DNA of 64,000 bases from Lindgomyces ingoldianus (GCF_010093535.1 NW_022985192.1:725236-789235); one strand, 5' to 3'; positions 42,290 to 54,542 are shown, counted from the stretch's first letter. Notes: generated by a model not told the origin, from the sequence alone. A program made the numbers and translations.

Positions 42290-42743
42290 GCAATAAGCTT
42301 GGCGTTCAGGTAGGATACCCCAAGTTTACACTAAGCCGCGGAGTTTGTATATAACTATCGCGTTGTTTTTAGGTTGGATCAATTCGTGTAATGATATGAT
42401 TGTGTCTTGTTTCTTTCGGTCAAGTCAGATTTAGAAGGTTGTCAACAACGAGAGCCCAGAATTGCGATATGCTAGTTTTGTAGAACAGCCAACCCCGGAA
42501 AACTAGCTTGCAACATCCGGTGATTCCTATCCAATGTCATCCTGCTTTCTCTTCCACTAAAGACGTCTCTCAACTATTTCCCCACCTTTCTACGCCCAGT
42601 CCTTCGTAAAAATCCAACCAGAACCTTAGACTTATCCATTTTCTTCCGCTTCTCACTCTTCTTCACCACTCTTCCTCCACCCGTCCCTTTCTTAGTAAAT
42701 CTACTCATAAGAGCACCTTTCACGGCCCTCCCTCCCTTCGTCC
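42290..42743. other. Intergenic interval with basic reading frame
   Basis: 3' flanks of two convergent genes. The minus strand at 42752-42574 carries an open Lys/Arg-rich frame in a different phase from the upstream gene's stop (see findings). Confidence 0.5.
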
Positions 42744-43595
42744 TTAAAATCCCTCAACTTCATCCTCATCCATCTTTTCTTCATCACCTTTCCCCTCATC
42801 TACTTCCCCATCCTCAACGCCCTTCGCTCCCACCTCCCTCTCGTCCTGCCCAATCCTCACCCCAACATCCGCCCCCTCCCTCCCCAAAACCCAAGCCACC
42901 TTCTCAACATCCCCAGCCCCGACCCCCAACCTTTCCCTCACCCTCCTAACCCTCTCCACCAACCCTACATACTCCTTCACCGAATACGCAATCTTCCTCT
43001 TCCACCCACTTCCTTCATCCCACATCATCCACCTCAATAGCTCGTCTGAAAAAAAAGGAACTTCATATGGAGCATAGACAGATAGGAGGAGGGAGGCTGT
43101 GGCTGGCCCGATGCCTTTTATCTCCGTTAGGATTTTTAGACTCGGGAGTGGAGATGGAGATGGAGATTTTAGGGAGGAAGAGAGAAGGGTTTTGAATGCC
43201 TTCCGTATTGTGGATTGGATTAGATTTGGAGGATTGGATTGGACCAGTTGTAACAGTTTTGGGCGGAATACCCCGTGTTTCCTGTGTTATTTATACTCAG
43301 TCTTCAGCCTTCCTGTCACAGCTGCCAACAAATACAAATCCATATCCATGTGCAAATCTCGAGAGTTTCGCGAGGACGCGGGACTAGCGTACAGTTTCCA
43401 TTCCACCAGTTTCTCGACTTCGTCTTTCGAGAGAAAGGCGTCGTCGTCTTCCTTCCTCTTAGCGACTTTGACGGGAATCGTGTCGTATCGAAGGGCATCC
43501 AGGTCTCGCAAACGTTCAGGGACAGAAGCTGGGTATCGGGATAATATGTTGTTGAATGTATCCAGGGTAATAGATTCCGGTCTTAGGGATGTCAT
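42744..43595 (-). CDS. Conserved HhH-motif protein, 246 aa
   Basis: Two exons: 43595-43393 and 43281-42744 across a 111-nt intron (GTACGC donor, AACACAG acceptor). The joined product begins MTSLRPESITLDTFNNILSR and reads FLSKDEVEKLVEWKLKHG across the splice. It then has EIKGIGPATASLLLSVY, a helix-hairpin-helix of the kind that binds the DNA backbone, followed by VPFFSDELLRWMMWDE and VEKVAWVLGRE. I recognise the arrangement (KDEVEKLVEWKL - KGIGPATASLLLS - DELLRW) as a widespread uncharacterised family in ascomycetes. The HhH resembles the non-catalytic part of glycosylase folds, but the GPD aspartate loop is not evident. The C-terminus is acidic (DEGKGDEEKMDEDEVEG). Without splicing, neither half makes a domain. 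It is the last gene before the AT-rich block. Confidence 0.85.
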
Positions 43596-43639
43596 GGCCT
43601 TGACAGAGGGCGGCTGGTGTGGTGTGGTGCGGAGATAGG

Positions 43640-45044
43640 CATACAGCTCCGGCCACCTAATGACTCACCTCGGCTGACAATGCTTGGCAACACCAAGCCT
43701 TAATAACTTATACCTTGCACAGTCCTTTTAAAATTTAAGGTAGTTTTAACTTAACAACAGCTACTAACACATTAACAAGGTCTTAATAAAAAGCTATAAG
43801 TGTATACTACTATGTGTCGCGTATACTAAGAGCCTTTAGCTCGAGCTTAGAGCCTAGTCTGCGGCTTAGGATCTAGAGATAGTTTGTTCTAAAGCTTATT
43901 GTATATAAGAAGTGTAACAAGGTAGACACAGTTAACCACGTGGCCTTCTCTTGTTTATAGAGGGTTAGGCTAGACTAGAGACAACTGCTAATGCTAGTGC
44001 TAGCCCTAGCATTATCTATATATATATTATACTATGCGAGAATACTTAGCTTAAGTATTCTTGTGCGTACCTTTTAGTACAGTGGAGAAAGTTGTATAGT
44101 ATTAACTTAGCAGGTAGGGCGCTTACTTTACTATATAATACTTAAGTTACTGTGAGAGGTATCGAGCAGGAAACACAGGTCACAGAGAGGAATGCAGGAT
44201 AGGGGGTGTAACGAGAGAGAGTAAACCTTAGGGTCGGAGGCAGAGGTACAGGGGCCGAGGAGCCTATGTACCCCGTCCCAAGCCTAGGGTACTCAGGGGT
44301 TGGATAGCTGTAACATAATCGTGACATAGCCTCCCCTCTTCTTAGATGTTACGATATCCACTTACTAGTCACGTGCTAAGCAGGACGCGAGGTTCAGTGC
44401 GCGGGCCCGGGAGGGGTTATGATACAGGTAGAGAATAGTTACGCAGCTAGGGTATACAGTCCCAGGTCGTAACTAGAGGGCAGTAGAGATAGGTAGGCTA
44501 ATTGTGGTTTGTTCCTTAGAACTGTATAAGAAGCAGGAAAACAATCTTGTAAAGATAATAATTAGAGTGTATATATAGTATAAGATATATAAAAGCAATA
44601 ATGTCTTTAGAAACAATTATAGCTACTTAGTTTTATTATAAAAATAAAACTAAACTTTAATTACATCTCTTTAACTATAGTTAAGATTAAGACTATATAC
44701 TTACTATAGTAACTGTTCTAACTGTAGTGACTGTTGTGTCCGCAGATTCTTGTCTGCAGTCGCTGCAGTCGCTGCGGTCACTGCAGTCAGCTATACCTAA
44801 TTAGTATACTATAATCTAATCGTTCTAGCTAGGTTGTGCTAAGCCTAATAGTAAGTAGCTAAGAGAGCTGTCTACTAATAATAATTATACAATTCTAGCG
44901 CTGTCTAACACTTACTTACAGCCTTATTTTAGGTTATAACACATAGCTTTTTCTCTCTAGCAGCGTTCTTACTGCTTTGTAACACTTGCTATAAGTGTTA
45001 AAAGTTTTTTATATTTAGTAAGCATTTTTATATAAATCTATTTG
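43640..45044. other. Degenerate repeat remnants left of E1
   Basis: No gene. A less mutated island spans about 44,150-44,520. At 44,321-44,345 the minus strand reads a purine-rich tract followed by TGTCACG, resembling a polypurine tract/3' LTR boundary of a minus-strand element. At 44,735-44,790 a short repeat of ctgcagtcgctg(c/a)(a/g)gt units occurs. Confidence 0.35.
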
Positions 45045-45259
45045 TGTGACGGTGCTGCTTGTCAAGCTCTGCTGCTAGTCACATGATCTTGCTAAGGGTT
45101 AAGCGAGCGCGCTAGCGCCTTAGCGCTGCGCAAGCTTTTCTCTCGCGAAAACCCTTCGCCTCCTTCACTCCCCATTCTAGTTTAGCTGAAATAGAGCTAA
45201 CCTACTCTACCTTGCTTCCCTAGCTCTATACAGTAGTAGAGACAGTGTTTGTTATCACA
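45045..45259 (+). repeat. E1 5' LTR (215 bp)
   Basis: Starts TGTGACGG and ends TATCACA. It shares TAGCGCCTTAGCGCTG and AGTAGAGACAGTG with the E2 LTR but is 60 bp shorter. Hardly mutated compared with the sequence on both sides. The preceding 5 bp (atttg) would be the target duplication; its partner is out of view. Confidence 0.75.
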
Positions 45260-45914
45260 TTAAACTAGAATTAATCCTATTTTAGCTAGAGAACAGCGGC
45301 ATAATATTTAGGTTAAACTACGCAGTTAGCTTTAAGAGCTTAATCTGTTAACTAACCTTTATTAAAAAGATCTACTAGTATAACTAGGCTAAGCCTTAGT
45401 TTGTTAACAATAGCTATCTGCCTTTAAAGCCCTAGTTAGGCTAGGCAACTAAAGCAACACTAAGTAGTAGTTAGATTACTACAACCTTATTAAGAAGCCC
45501 TAAGCTAGAAGCGCTGCTCTAGTTTAAATTAACTGTAAAGAGGAGCCTACACTGTTACTGCACAACGCGAAGAGAGCTGCAGGCTCTGTATAAAACCACT
45601 ACCACCTTTAATCCCCTGCTACATAATTAGAAGCTCTAAGGCAGTAGGCATCTTACAGGCCTAGAGACAGCAGGCCTACTAACATCTACTGTACAGCTAG
45701 CAGCACTAATAGCTAAAAGTAATACATACACATTTAGACAGCAAAAGAGCAGATGTAGTAGACTTAGCTAGTAGTTCTCTTGGTCACGTTAACTTAGAAG
45801 CTAGGTTGCAGTCTCTAGGTAGCTATAGGCAGACAAGACTAGCCTAGAGGAGAATACCTGCAGGTGGCACAATCTGCATAAGCTCTAGCTAGTATGCTAG
45901 GTGTACATTAGTAA

Positions 45915-46215
45915 TAATAATAGGCTGCTCTGCTAGCAGCATTAACAATAGCTGCACTGCCTGCAGTAGATAATAGCTGCACCGCTAGCAGCATTAACAA
46001 TAGACTGCCCCGCTAGCAGCATTGACTATAGCTGCACCGCCTGCAGTAGACAAAGGCTGCTCTACCTGCAGCATCGACACAGCTGCACCGCCAGCAGCAC
46101 CACCGCCCCATCTGCTTCACCCTCTCGGGACCTAAAGCGGCACTACTAACTAATTAGCTGCACTGCTAGCAGCATCACTAACTAGCTAGCTGCACTGCTA
46201 GCAGCATTAAACTAA
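45915..46215 (+). repeat. GC-richer minisatellite-like repeat in E1
   Basis: Irregular repeats of a 24-30 bp unit built on gctgca(c/ct)cgc(t/c)(a/t)gcagca, about ten copies, some alternating with ctgcagtaga. In one frame it would encode Ala/Pro-rich repeats. It sits where E2 has gag, and its GC content contrasts with its surroundings. Confidence 0.6.
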
Positions 46216-46929
46216 TACTAGCATAGGGAAACTCTTAAAGCTTAAGATGCGGGTAGACCCTATTAGATACTATTATACTTTATACCCTACAACACTAGTT
46301 GTTACAACCTTATTATTAGTTGTAAGCTACTAAAGAAAGTAGGCGTATAGATTAACTATAAGAACTGTGTAGTAAGATAGCTAGAGGATAACAAGCTAAT
46401 TAATTATAAACGCAACATTAACATCTTTATACACAGCTTGTCTCTAGAGATAAACCTAAGTTACTAAGAAGACACTAAGCAACGCAATAAACTTATAAGT
46501 GTAGCTGCGCTCTAACTAGCAGGTAAATAAAAGGTAACTAAGCATTTTGTATATAAGAAGAACTTTAAGAAGATGTGTAACTAGCTTAGCACTCTAAAGC
46601 TAAGCTTATAACTCTATTATAGAAATTACTATAACTTAACTATGTTACATAATACACTTATTAATGCTAGTCTAAATATTAATATAATAAGTCCTACTAC
46701 CTTTATATTACATGCTTAATAAAAGAAAGTTATTATTAGTTTTATATAAGTGTGTATAAAGTAAAGAAGCTTATTTAGAATTATTAAGAAAAAATAAACT
46801 AGCTTAATCTAGAGAAGAAGCTCTGCTAGTTAATTTAACAAAAGCTTCTAGCACTGTTATATGCAGGAGCTACACTAGCCTACTTCTTTAAAAAGGACTC
46901 TAACAAGCTTCTACTTTACTATAAAAAAG

Positions 46930-47830
46930 TTAACTATAATATTTAGCTTATAGTAAAGAACACATTATTAAGTAGCTTACTATATAGTATATTACTAAAG
47001 CAACTTAAGCTAGTTAAAATCTACTTTAATAATTACTTATAACATAGTTTTATTACATATAGCAGCGCTAGCTATGTGTCTCTAGTGCTGTTTACTAAGA
47101 AGCTAAAAGAGAGGTAGTAGTTCTATGTTAACTACTAAAAGCTTAATATAATTATAAAAAAAGATGCGTACCTAGTTCTCTTAATCTAGAAGACTTTTAC
47201 CTGCCTAGCGTGTACTAATGTGTTTACTAAGCTAGACATATAATAAGCCTTTTACTGCATCTGTCTAAATAAGAAGGTAGAGAACTTTACTATCTTTTAA
47301 ACATAATATAGCAACTATAAATACTATATACTACTATTTAGCTTATGTAACAGACTAGCTATGTTTTAACACTATATTAATAAGGTGCTTTATAGCTTAC
47401 TAGATAAAACTTATATAGCATACCTTAATAACATCTCTATTTACTTAAAAAACTTATTCTAACATAAGAAATATATTACATAGATGCTATATTAACTACT
47501 AGACACTAGTTTTTAAGTAAACATTAAGAAAAGTAAGTTTACTATTATAAAGACAAAGTTTCTAGGTCTAATTATTAGTACTAACAGCATGTAAAAAAAA
47601 CTAAGAGAAGGTAGCAGCTATATATAAATAGCCTGTACTAATATTAATTAAAAGCTTATATTTTTTTCTAAGGTTTTAAAACTTTTACTAAGTATTTCTA
47701 AAGAACTATAAACGCATTATATAACTACTTATAAAGCTACTTAAGTGTAGTGCTTAGCACTACTTTAAAGAATATAAGCTAGCAGCTTTTAATTAAGCTA
47801 AGGACTTAATGCTATTAGACGCTGTCCTTG
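46930..47830 (+). pseudogene. E1 reverse transcriptase remnant
   Basis: Aligns by eye, almost collinearly, to the E2 reverse-transcriptase region at 51,170-52,080, with many stops in all frames. Not functional. Confidence 0.65.
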
Positions 47831-47843
47831 CACACTACTTGTT

Positions 47844-47959
47844 TGTTACAGTCTATGGTTGGACCAACGTAACTCCACCCGAAGTACTCCACAATCTAGC
47901 TAGGTTGGGGCAGGGCTCGCTTACGAACCAGTTGGAGGATGCGGAGGCAGCACAGCTGC
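47844..47959 (+). repeat. E3 5' LTR, left part (116 bp)
   Basis: TGTTACAGTCTATGG to ...CACAGCTGC. Nearly normal base composition, unlike the flanking E1 sequence. Ends in the GCTGC that is duplicated by E2 insertion. Confidence 0.7.
47955..47959 (+). repeat. Target-site duplication of E2, left copy
   Basis: GCTGC directly before the 5' LTR; the identical 5 bp follow the 3' LTR at 54538-54542. Confidence 0.8.
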
Positions 47960-48234
47960 TGTGACGGTCCTACGCAGAGAGCTCTGTCGCGCGTCACATG
48001 ACGAGCTGCCCGTGCAGCCAATCAGGATATAGGGGGTGCGACTGGCGCAACACTATTAGTTTGCTTAGCGCTAGCGTCCTTGCTAGCGCCTTAGCGCTGC
48101 AAGCACTTCTTCTGCAGAGCTGCCCTTAAAGCTCCCTTTCTCCTCTCTATCTTAGTGTAGCTAAAATAAAGCTAACTTACTCTGCTATGCTTTTCTAGCT
48201 TTATATAGTAGTAGAGACAGTGCTTATTATTATA
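47960..48234 (+). repeat. E2 5' LTR (275 bp)
   Basis: Begins TGTGACGGTCC. Its outer 100 bp is almost unmutated, while its inner end carries many C-to-T and G-to-A changes relative to the 3' copy (ends GCTTATTATTATA against GCTTGTCGTCACA). Confidence 0.88.
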
Positions 48235-48659
48235 TTACACTAAGATTATTTTATTTAGCTAGAGGACAGCAACATAATATTTAGGTCTACTATGCAGTTA
48301 GCTTTAAAAGCTTAATCTGCTAACTAACTTTTACTTAGACAGATCTGCTAGTACAACTAGGCTAAGCTTTAGTTTGTTAATAATAGCTATCTGCCTTAAA
48401 GCCCTAGTTAGGCTAAGCAACTATAAAAGTAACACTAAGTAATAATTAGATTATTGCACTTTATTAAAGAGCTCTAAGCTAGGAGCGCTGCTACTCTAGT
48501 TTAAATTAACTGTAGGGGGGGGCCTACTATACTAACTACCACCGCAACAACGCGAAGAGAGCTGCAGGCTCTGTACAAACCCACGTACGAACCCACCACT
48601 AATCAACTATCAGCCCCACCGTCACCAGACCTAGGGCTCACACTACACTATACCTCTGC

Positions 48660-50160
48660 AGACTGCTAGACCCTAGAGTAGAAAGAAAAAGCTAAAAGCA
48701 CTAGAATAAAAAAGCTATTAAAGATTAAAATACACATTAATTCTACTACCTAGCCTACTAGTAACGCCTATACGCCTAAACTAAGGACGCTGCTATGCTA
48801 GGCCTAGTTCTATACTAATAATGTGTTTAAGAAGGACTACGCTATTAAGACTGCGCACGTGCGCGCTTAGTAAGCTTAAAAAGCACTATTATTTTAAATA
48901 AAGGCTATTACTTAGAGTACTACTAATTATAATTTAATTAGCCTCTACCTAGACCTACTAAACCTTATAGCTATAGATTACGCAGTTATAGTAAATAAGC
49001 TACTATAGTAGTTATTAAAAGTGTAAGCTTACTAAGACTATACTAATACTCTTACTAAAGTAGTTAACATAGTAGAAGCTAAGTAAGTAAAAGTTAGTAA
49101 AAAGCTATAAAAGCTTTAAAGCTTACTAAATAAAACTCTTAAACACCTAGCTAATTATAAAAATAAAGTTAAAAAACTTAAAGCTACTGCTACACTAGCG
49201 TGTAATTAATTATTTTTCTTAGATAAAGCTTATTAAGCGCTAAAAGGCACACTTACACTAACTATACTAAAAAAGTAACTATAATTTAACCTAGCTATAC
49301 TAAAAACGCCTAACCTTTTTTATATTAGTACTATAAGCTAAGAAGCTAGGCTAAAACTATTAGCTAAAGCAGAGAATCTGCCTAGGTTTATAGGCAAAAA
49401 TAATATTAAATTTAATTACTAGAAAGACCTTCTAATAGGCAAGCTACTTTATAACATAAACTACTTTATACTTGCAGATAGTAACCTTATAAAAAAAAAA
49501 ACACTTAAGTACACTATACTAAAAGTAAAGTAAGTAGTTAAGTGCTAAGTTAACTAGTTCCTTACTTTAAAGCTTAAAAGTAGTAAAGTAAGCTAGTAAT
49601 AACTAAAAATATTATAAGCTTTCTAAAAAGAAGCTTTAAAAATACTAACTAGTAAATAAAAGCTAAGACTAAGCTTTACTAGCTTAAAATAAAGCTATCT
49701 TAGAATTTTAGAAACTTTAAAGCCTAGTTTATATACTTTATAAATAAAGCTAAGCTGCTGCTTAAGTAGTAAAAAGATAAAATTTATAACACTTTATTAA
49801 GTTAGCTTTAAGTATATATAAAGACTTACTATAATAACCTAATAGTTAGCTTTTTTAATTATATAAAGTAAGCCTACTAGATATTTTTTTTACTGCAGAG
49901 GTCTACTGCAGAGTTAAGCGCGTAACGCGCGCAGAGAGGTAAAAAGAAGCTTACGCGTTAGAATGTTTTTTAACTTACTACTACTACTGCTGCTCTAATA
50001 ACTCTAGCAACACCCTAAGCGTAGGCAGCTTTAATAAAAAATGCTGTAACCTACTACTTATACTATTAGCTAGAACATATAAGTTGTAACTACTCTTACG
50101 CCTGCGCTAAAAGTAAGGCTATAAAAGCAGCGTAGGAGCTAAATGCTGCAAGCTTTAGTA
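48660..50160 (+). pseudogene. E2 gag remnant
   Basis: Fragments such as LPRFIGKNN can be read between stops near 49,380, typical of the start of the capsid region. Limits are approximate. Confidence 0.5.
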
Positions 50161-50229
50161 AGGACAGCAAATTAAAAAAAAACTTACTCTAGAGAAAGTC
50201 TCCTCCTTAGAGTTAACAGACAAAGCGCT

Positions 50230-53200
50230 AGCACAGAAGCTATATAAGCTGCTATTTAGCAGTAAGCCCTTTATACTGCTTTACTGCGTCTCTACTAGAG
50301 AGATTACTGTACGCTTAAATAGTCTTATTAACACAGAGGCTAGCAGCTATAATTTAATCTACCTACAACACCTATAGATAATCTAGAAGCACCTACAGCC
50401 TAAAATGCTTAGCATTAAGTCTATTCTTATTATAAGATATATTAATTAACTAAACAAACAAGTAGATAAGTACTTTTACATAGATTTAGTAATTAATAGC
50501 TACTAGCTGCCTACACTCTTTATCCTCTATAACACAGGCTGTTATAACTTAATTATAGGCTATAAGGTCTTTAAAAAGGCTAGTGTTTAGATTAACTATA
50601 AAAAATAATTAATTTAGTAGCTAAATAATAATTAGATATAAGACTATAAGCATAATATTATTATCTCTACACACAGCATGTTTTTATAAATTAACTAATT
50701 TTATTAAGTAAATGCTAACTAATAGAATAAGTTTATAAAGATATTAAAAATTAATTAATATTAACTTTAATTAACTTAAAAGCATAATTAGCAGTAAAAC
50801 TTAAAAAAAATAAAAAAGTAACTTAATTTTTAACTAATACCCTCTAGCGCTAATTAAGCGCGCTAATGTTAACTAGCTGTATCTAGAAAAGCACTTGCTA
50901 AGGTAGGGCTAGAAGTAAACATGATTAACACTGCTGCGTTTATGCTACACATAAAGCATAGAGATATTATAATTAGACATATTAGCGTCTATAAAGTTAA
51001 TTAACTAATTAAAAACTACTAAGCACTTATAATAGTTAATCCTAAAAATAAGCTCTAACAGCTAATACTTAAGAAGTTACTATCCCCTGCGTACACTAGA
51101 GCTACGCTAGCTTACTTCTTAAAAAGAAACTTAGATAAACTGCTGCTGCACTAACCTAGTGTTAACTATAATATTAAGCTAATAGTAGAGAACACTTTAT
51201 TAAGCAGCCTACTATATAGCATGTCTCTAGAGCAGCTTAGGCTAGTTAAGGACTATCTAGACAACCACCTGCAACGCAGATTTATTACGCACAGCAACAC
51301 TAGCTACGCTTCTCTAGTCTTATTTACTAAAAAGCTAAAAAAGAAGTAGAGGTTCTATATAAACTATTATAAGCTTAATATAATTATAAAGAAAAACACT
51401 TACTTAATACCTTTAATCTAAAAGACGCTTATATAGCTAGCTACAGCTAAGGTCTTTACTAAGCTTAACATATAATAGGCGTTTTATTATATTTAGCTTA
51501 CTAAAAAAGTTAAGGACTTAACTACTTTTTAAACATGCTATAGTAACTATAAGTATTATGTACTGCTTTTTAAACTTTATAATAGCCTTATAACTTTTTA
51601 GTAATATATTAATTAAGTTCTACATAGCCTGCTTAATAACTTTTACATAGCCTACTTTAATAACATTTTAATCTACTTAAACAACTTTTTACAGCATAAG
51701 GCACATGTTACTAAAGTCTTATGTTATTTGTAAAACACTAGCTTATAAATTAACTTTAAAAAAAGTAAATTTATAGTTACTAAAATAAAATTTTTAAGTT
51801 TTATTATTAGTATAAATAAAATCTGTAAGGACCTTGCTAAGGTAGCTGCTGTCTAAGACTAGCCTATACTAACCTTAATTAAGAGCCTGTAGTTGTTCCT
51901 AGGGTTCTGCAACTTCTACTGCGCCTTCCTTAAGGACTATAGTTGCATTATACAGCTACTTACAAAGCTGCTTAAGTGTAGCGCCTAGCATTCTTTAAGA
52001 GAGCACAAGTTAGCTATGTTTAAGCGCGCTAAAGACTTTATGCTATTAGATAATATCTTTACACACTACTTACTAAATTATAAGACGTGTATAAAAACTA
52101 ATGTAAGTAATAGAGTTGTTGCAGAAGTACTATTACAGCTGCAGGACAACAGCATCTAGCGCTCTATAGTGTTCTACTCTAAGACTATAAGCCTACTGCA
52201 GATAAACTATAATATATATAATAAAAAAATGCTTATAGTTGTTTAAGGCCTATAAAAGTAGTAAGCGCAGCTAATAAGCCTATAATAAAATAAGCTATTT
52301 ATAGTAATTACTAACTACTAAGCTTTTAAGTACTTTGCTGTTAAGCGTAAGCTTACCCTTTACTAAATGTAATAAGCTATGCTAATAGCAGACTTTAACC
52401 TCACACTAACCTACTGCCTAGGCACTGCTAATGTTGTTGCAGACGTGCTGTTAAGAAAGTAAAAAAAGCTTAAAACATAAAAAAAAAAAAATAAGGCTAC
52501 TTATACACACTTTTTTTTAAGCTAAAAGTAGATTAGTGTTAGTTTTATTACTTAATTATGCGCTGCTTTATAAAGCACCCCTTTACTAAATAAAAAGCTT
52601 ATAAAGCTGCTACTAATAAATTAACTATATAAGCTTATTAATTAGATTCTAGATGCTAATTAGAATTATAAAAGCTTATAATACTACTATAATAAAGCAT
52701 AAAATCTTAGCTTATAATAAAAGCTTAATACTAAAGGCCTACTACTAAAGAAAGGGAAGCTTATAGTTTTAGCTATCTAGTTTCTAAGGACTTATCTTAT
52801 CTACGCTGTTTACGCAACGCAACTTACTACACATTTTAGAACTAAGAAAACAACTAAGCTACTACATAAGCAGTACTACTAGCTAAGCATAAGCTAGAAT
52901 GTTAAGACCTATATTAGCGCTTATAAAGCTTATTAGTAGAGCTATATCTTTTAAGATAAAACCCTAAGGCTTCTTAAGCTACTACTAATACTTAAGTAAG
53001 CATAGTAAAATATTTTTATAAATTTTAAGTTATTTCTATCTAATTAAGCTAGCTATAATAACATATTTATTATAGTAGACTGTCTAAGCAAGCGCTGCTT
53101 TTTACTACTATGCTATAAGACTATTACTGCTGTAAGGGCTGCAGACCTATACTATTGCTATATCTAGCGCGTCTATAGACCCCCTTAATTAATTATTTCT

Positions 53201-54140
53201 AACTATAGACTATAGTTTACCTTTATATTTATAGATAAGCTCTACTGCCTTACTAGTGTTAAATAAAAGCTTTTTATGCCCTACTATCCTTAGACTAATA
53301 GCAACATAGAGGTGCTAAATTAGTATATTAACTAGCAACTGCGTCTATTTGTTAATTACTTCTAGGACAACTAGTTAGACCTGCTGCTCTGCATAGACTA
53401 GGCTTAAGCATCTCTACTACATAAGATAATAGAGTTATTACTGTTTAAAATTAAGTTTAGCTATTATTTAACACACTACTAGAACTAAAAAGCACATATA
53501 AGACGCTTACTAACTGCGCTAGAGCAGATTTTATGTAAGAAGGCTTAAAGCTATACTAAGCTCTACTATAACACTATATAACAAGTAATTAAGATTATAA
53601 GAAAGAGTATTACTTAAGCCTAAAAGTAGTAAGTAGCTTAGGTAAATAAAAAGTAGCATAAGCCTAACTTTATAGTAGGTAATAAGGTATACATAACCCC
53701 TAAGGGCTTTACTATAGGGCGCCCTAGCTAGAAGCTTAACTAGCAGATATACAAGCCCTATTTAATTATAAGCATAAGAGGTTATTTGTACTAGCTTAAG
53801 CTCCCCTTGTACATAAGAATGCATAACGTCTTCCACGCAGACTGCCTACAGCAGGCAGCACCTACAACACTGCTAGGTTAGGTTAAGCCCCTAAAGGAGC
53901 TAATTAAGGTTAACAGTTACTCTAAGTAGCAGGTTTAAAACATCCTAGATAGTTATGTCTACTATAGGCGTCTCTAATACTAAGCCTTATAGGTAGGCTA
54001 TAATCCTAACCCTACCTAGTATAATGCTGACAGATTCCTTAGAGCTCTGCATAAGGTAAGGGACTTCTACTAAGCATATCCTACTAAGCCTAGTCTGCCA
54101 GCGCAACTAGACGCCTAGTTGCAAGCGTATAAAAAAGGCA
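50230..54140 (+). pseudogene. E2 pol remnant (PR-RT-RH-IN-chromodomain)
   Basis: Short translated islands show the family: a protease-like NSLINTEASSYNLIY near 50,310; RT pieces LKDYLDNHLQRRFI near 51,260, ASLVLF, FNNILIYLNNFLQHKAHV near 51,660 and LFLGFCNFYCAFLKDYS near 51,900; integrase core islands near 53,070-53,250; and a chromodomain-like NILDSYVYYRR plus KVRDFY near 53,950-54,070. The catalytic YLDD box of RT reads FNN at this position, consistent with G-to-A decay. Stops interrupt every domain. Confidence 0.75.
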
Positions 54141-54262
54141 AAGATATAAAACTTATAAAGGTTAATAATTAACTTGCGCTAAAGTCTTAACTAGTTTAAA
54201 AACTAACGCAGAGGCGCTAAACTACCTAGTCTTAGGGATAAGACTGCCTTAGAAGGGGGTGA

Positions 54263-54537
54263 TGTGACGGTCCTACGCAGAGAGCTCTGTCGCGCGTTAC
54301 ATGACAAGCTGCCTGTGCAGCTAATTAGGATATAAGGGGTGTGACTAGCGCAACGCTATTAGTTTGCTTAGCGCTAGCGTCCTTGCTAGCGCCTTAGCGC
54401 TGTGAGCACTTCTTCTACAGAGCTGCCCTTAAAGCTCCCTTTCTCCTCTCTATCTTAGTGTAGCTGAAATAGAGCCGACCTACTCTGCCATGCTTCCCCA
54501 GCTCCATACGGTAGTAGAGACAGTGCTTGTCGTCACA
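54263..54537 (+). repeat. E2 3' LTR (275 bp)
   Basis: Same length as the 5' copy. Here the mutated part is the left (inner) side, while the right (outer) 90 bp is clean and ends CGTCACA. Confidence 0.88.
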
Positions 54538-54542
54538 GCTGC
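54538..54542 (+). repeat. Target-site duplication of E2, right copy
   Basis: GCTGC, matching 47955-47959. Confidence 0.8.

Larger units (their letters stand above)
45045..47843 (+). mobile_element. E1: truncated, internally deleted Ty3/Gypsy element
   Basis: It opens with a 215-bp LTR (45045-45259, TGTGACGG...TATCACA). The adjoining leader (45260 to about 45,620) closely matches the E2 leader at 48,235-48,600. The next similarity to E2 is at about 46,240, equivalent to E2's protease region near 50,510, so most of gag is missing. A reverse-transcriptase region equivalent to E2's follows (about 46,930-47,830). Similarity stops at 47843, inside the RNase H start, where the E3 LTR begins. The rest of E1 and its 3' LTR should lie beyond E3 and E4, outside the window. 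All reading frames are broken by many stops. Confidence 0.75.
47960..54537 (+). mobile_element. E2: complete but inactivated Ty3/Gypsy chromovirus
   Basis: A 6,578-bp element with two 275-bp LTRs and a 5-bp target duplication. Between them, in order on the plus strand and full of stops: a gag-like region (about 48,660-50,160), protease (about 50,230-50,400), reverse transcriptase (51,170-52,080), RNase H (52,090-52,450), integrase (52,740-53,900) and a chromodomain-like end (53,930-54,140). A polypurine tract (agaagggggtga) abuts the 3' LTR. Domain order PR-RT-RH-IN plus a chromodomain defines the chromovirus branch of Ty3/Gypsy. It inserted inside the E3 LTR and is therefore younger than E3. 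Confidence 0.88.

Noticed and set aside
44142..44327. 61-codon minus-strand open frame in the AT-rich block
   Set aside because: Lies in the less mutated island that probably belongs to an LTR; no coding character.
45915..46215. Regular GC-rich repeats that superficially resemble a CRISPR array
   Set aside because: Units are irregular, spacers are not unique, and the host is eukaryotic; it is a minisatellite inside a retrotransposon.
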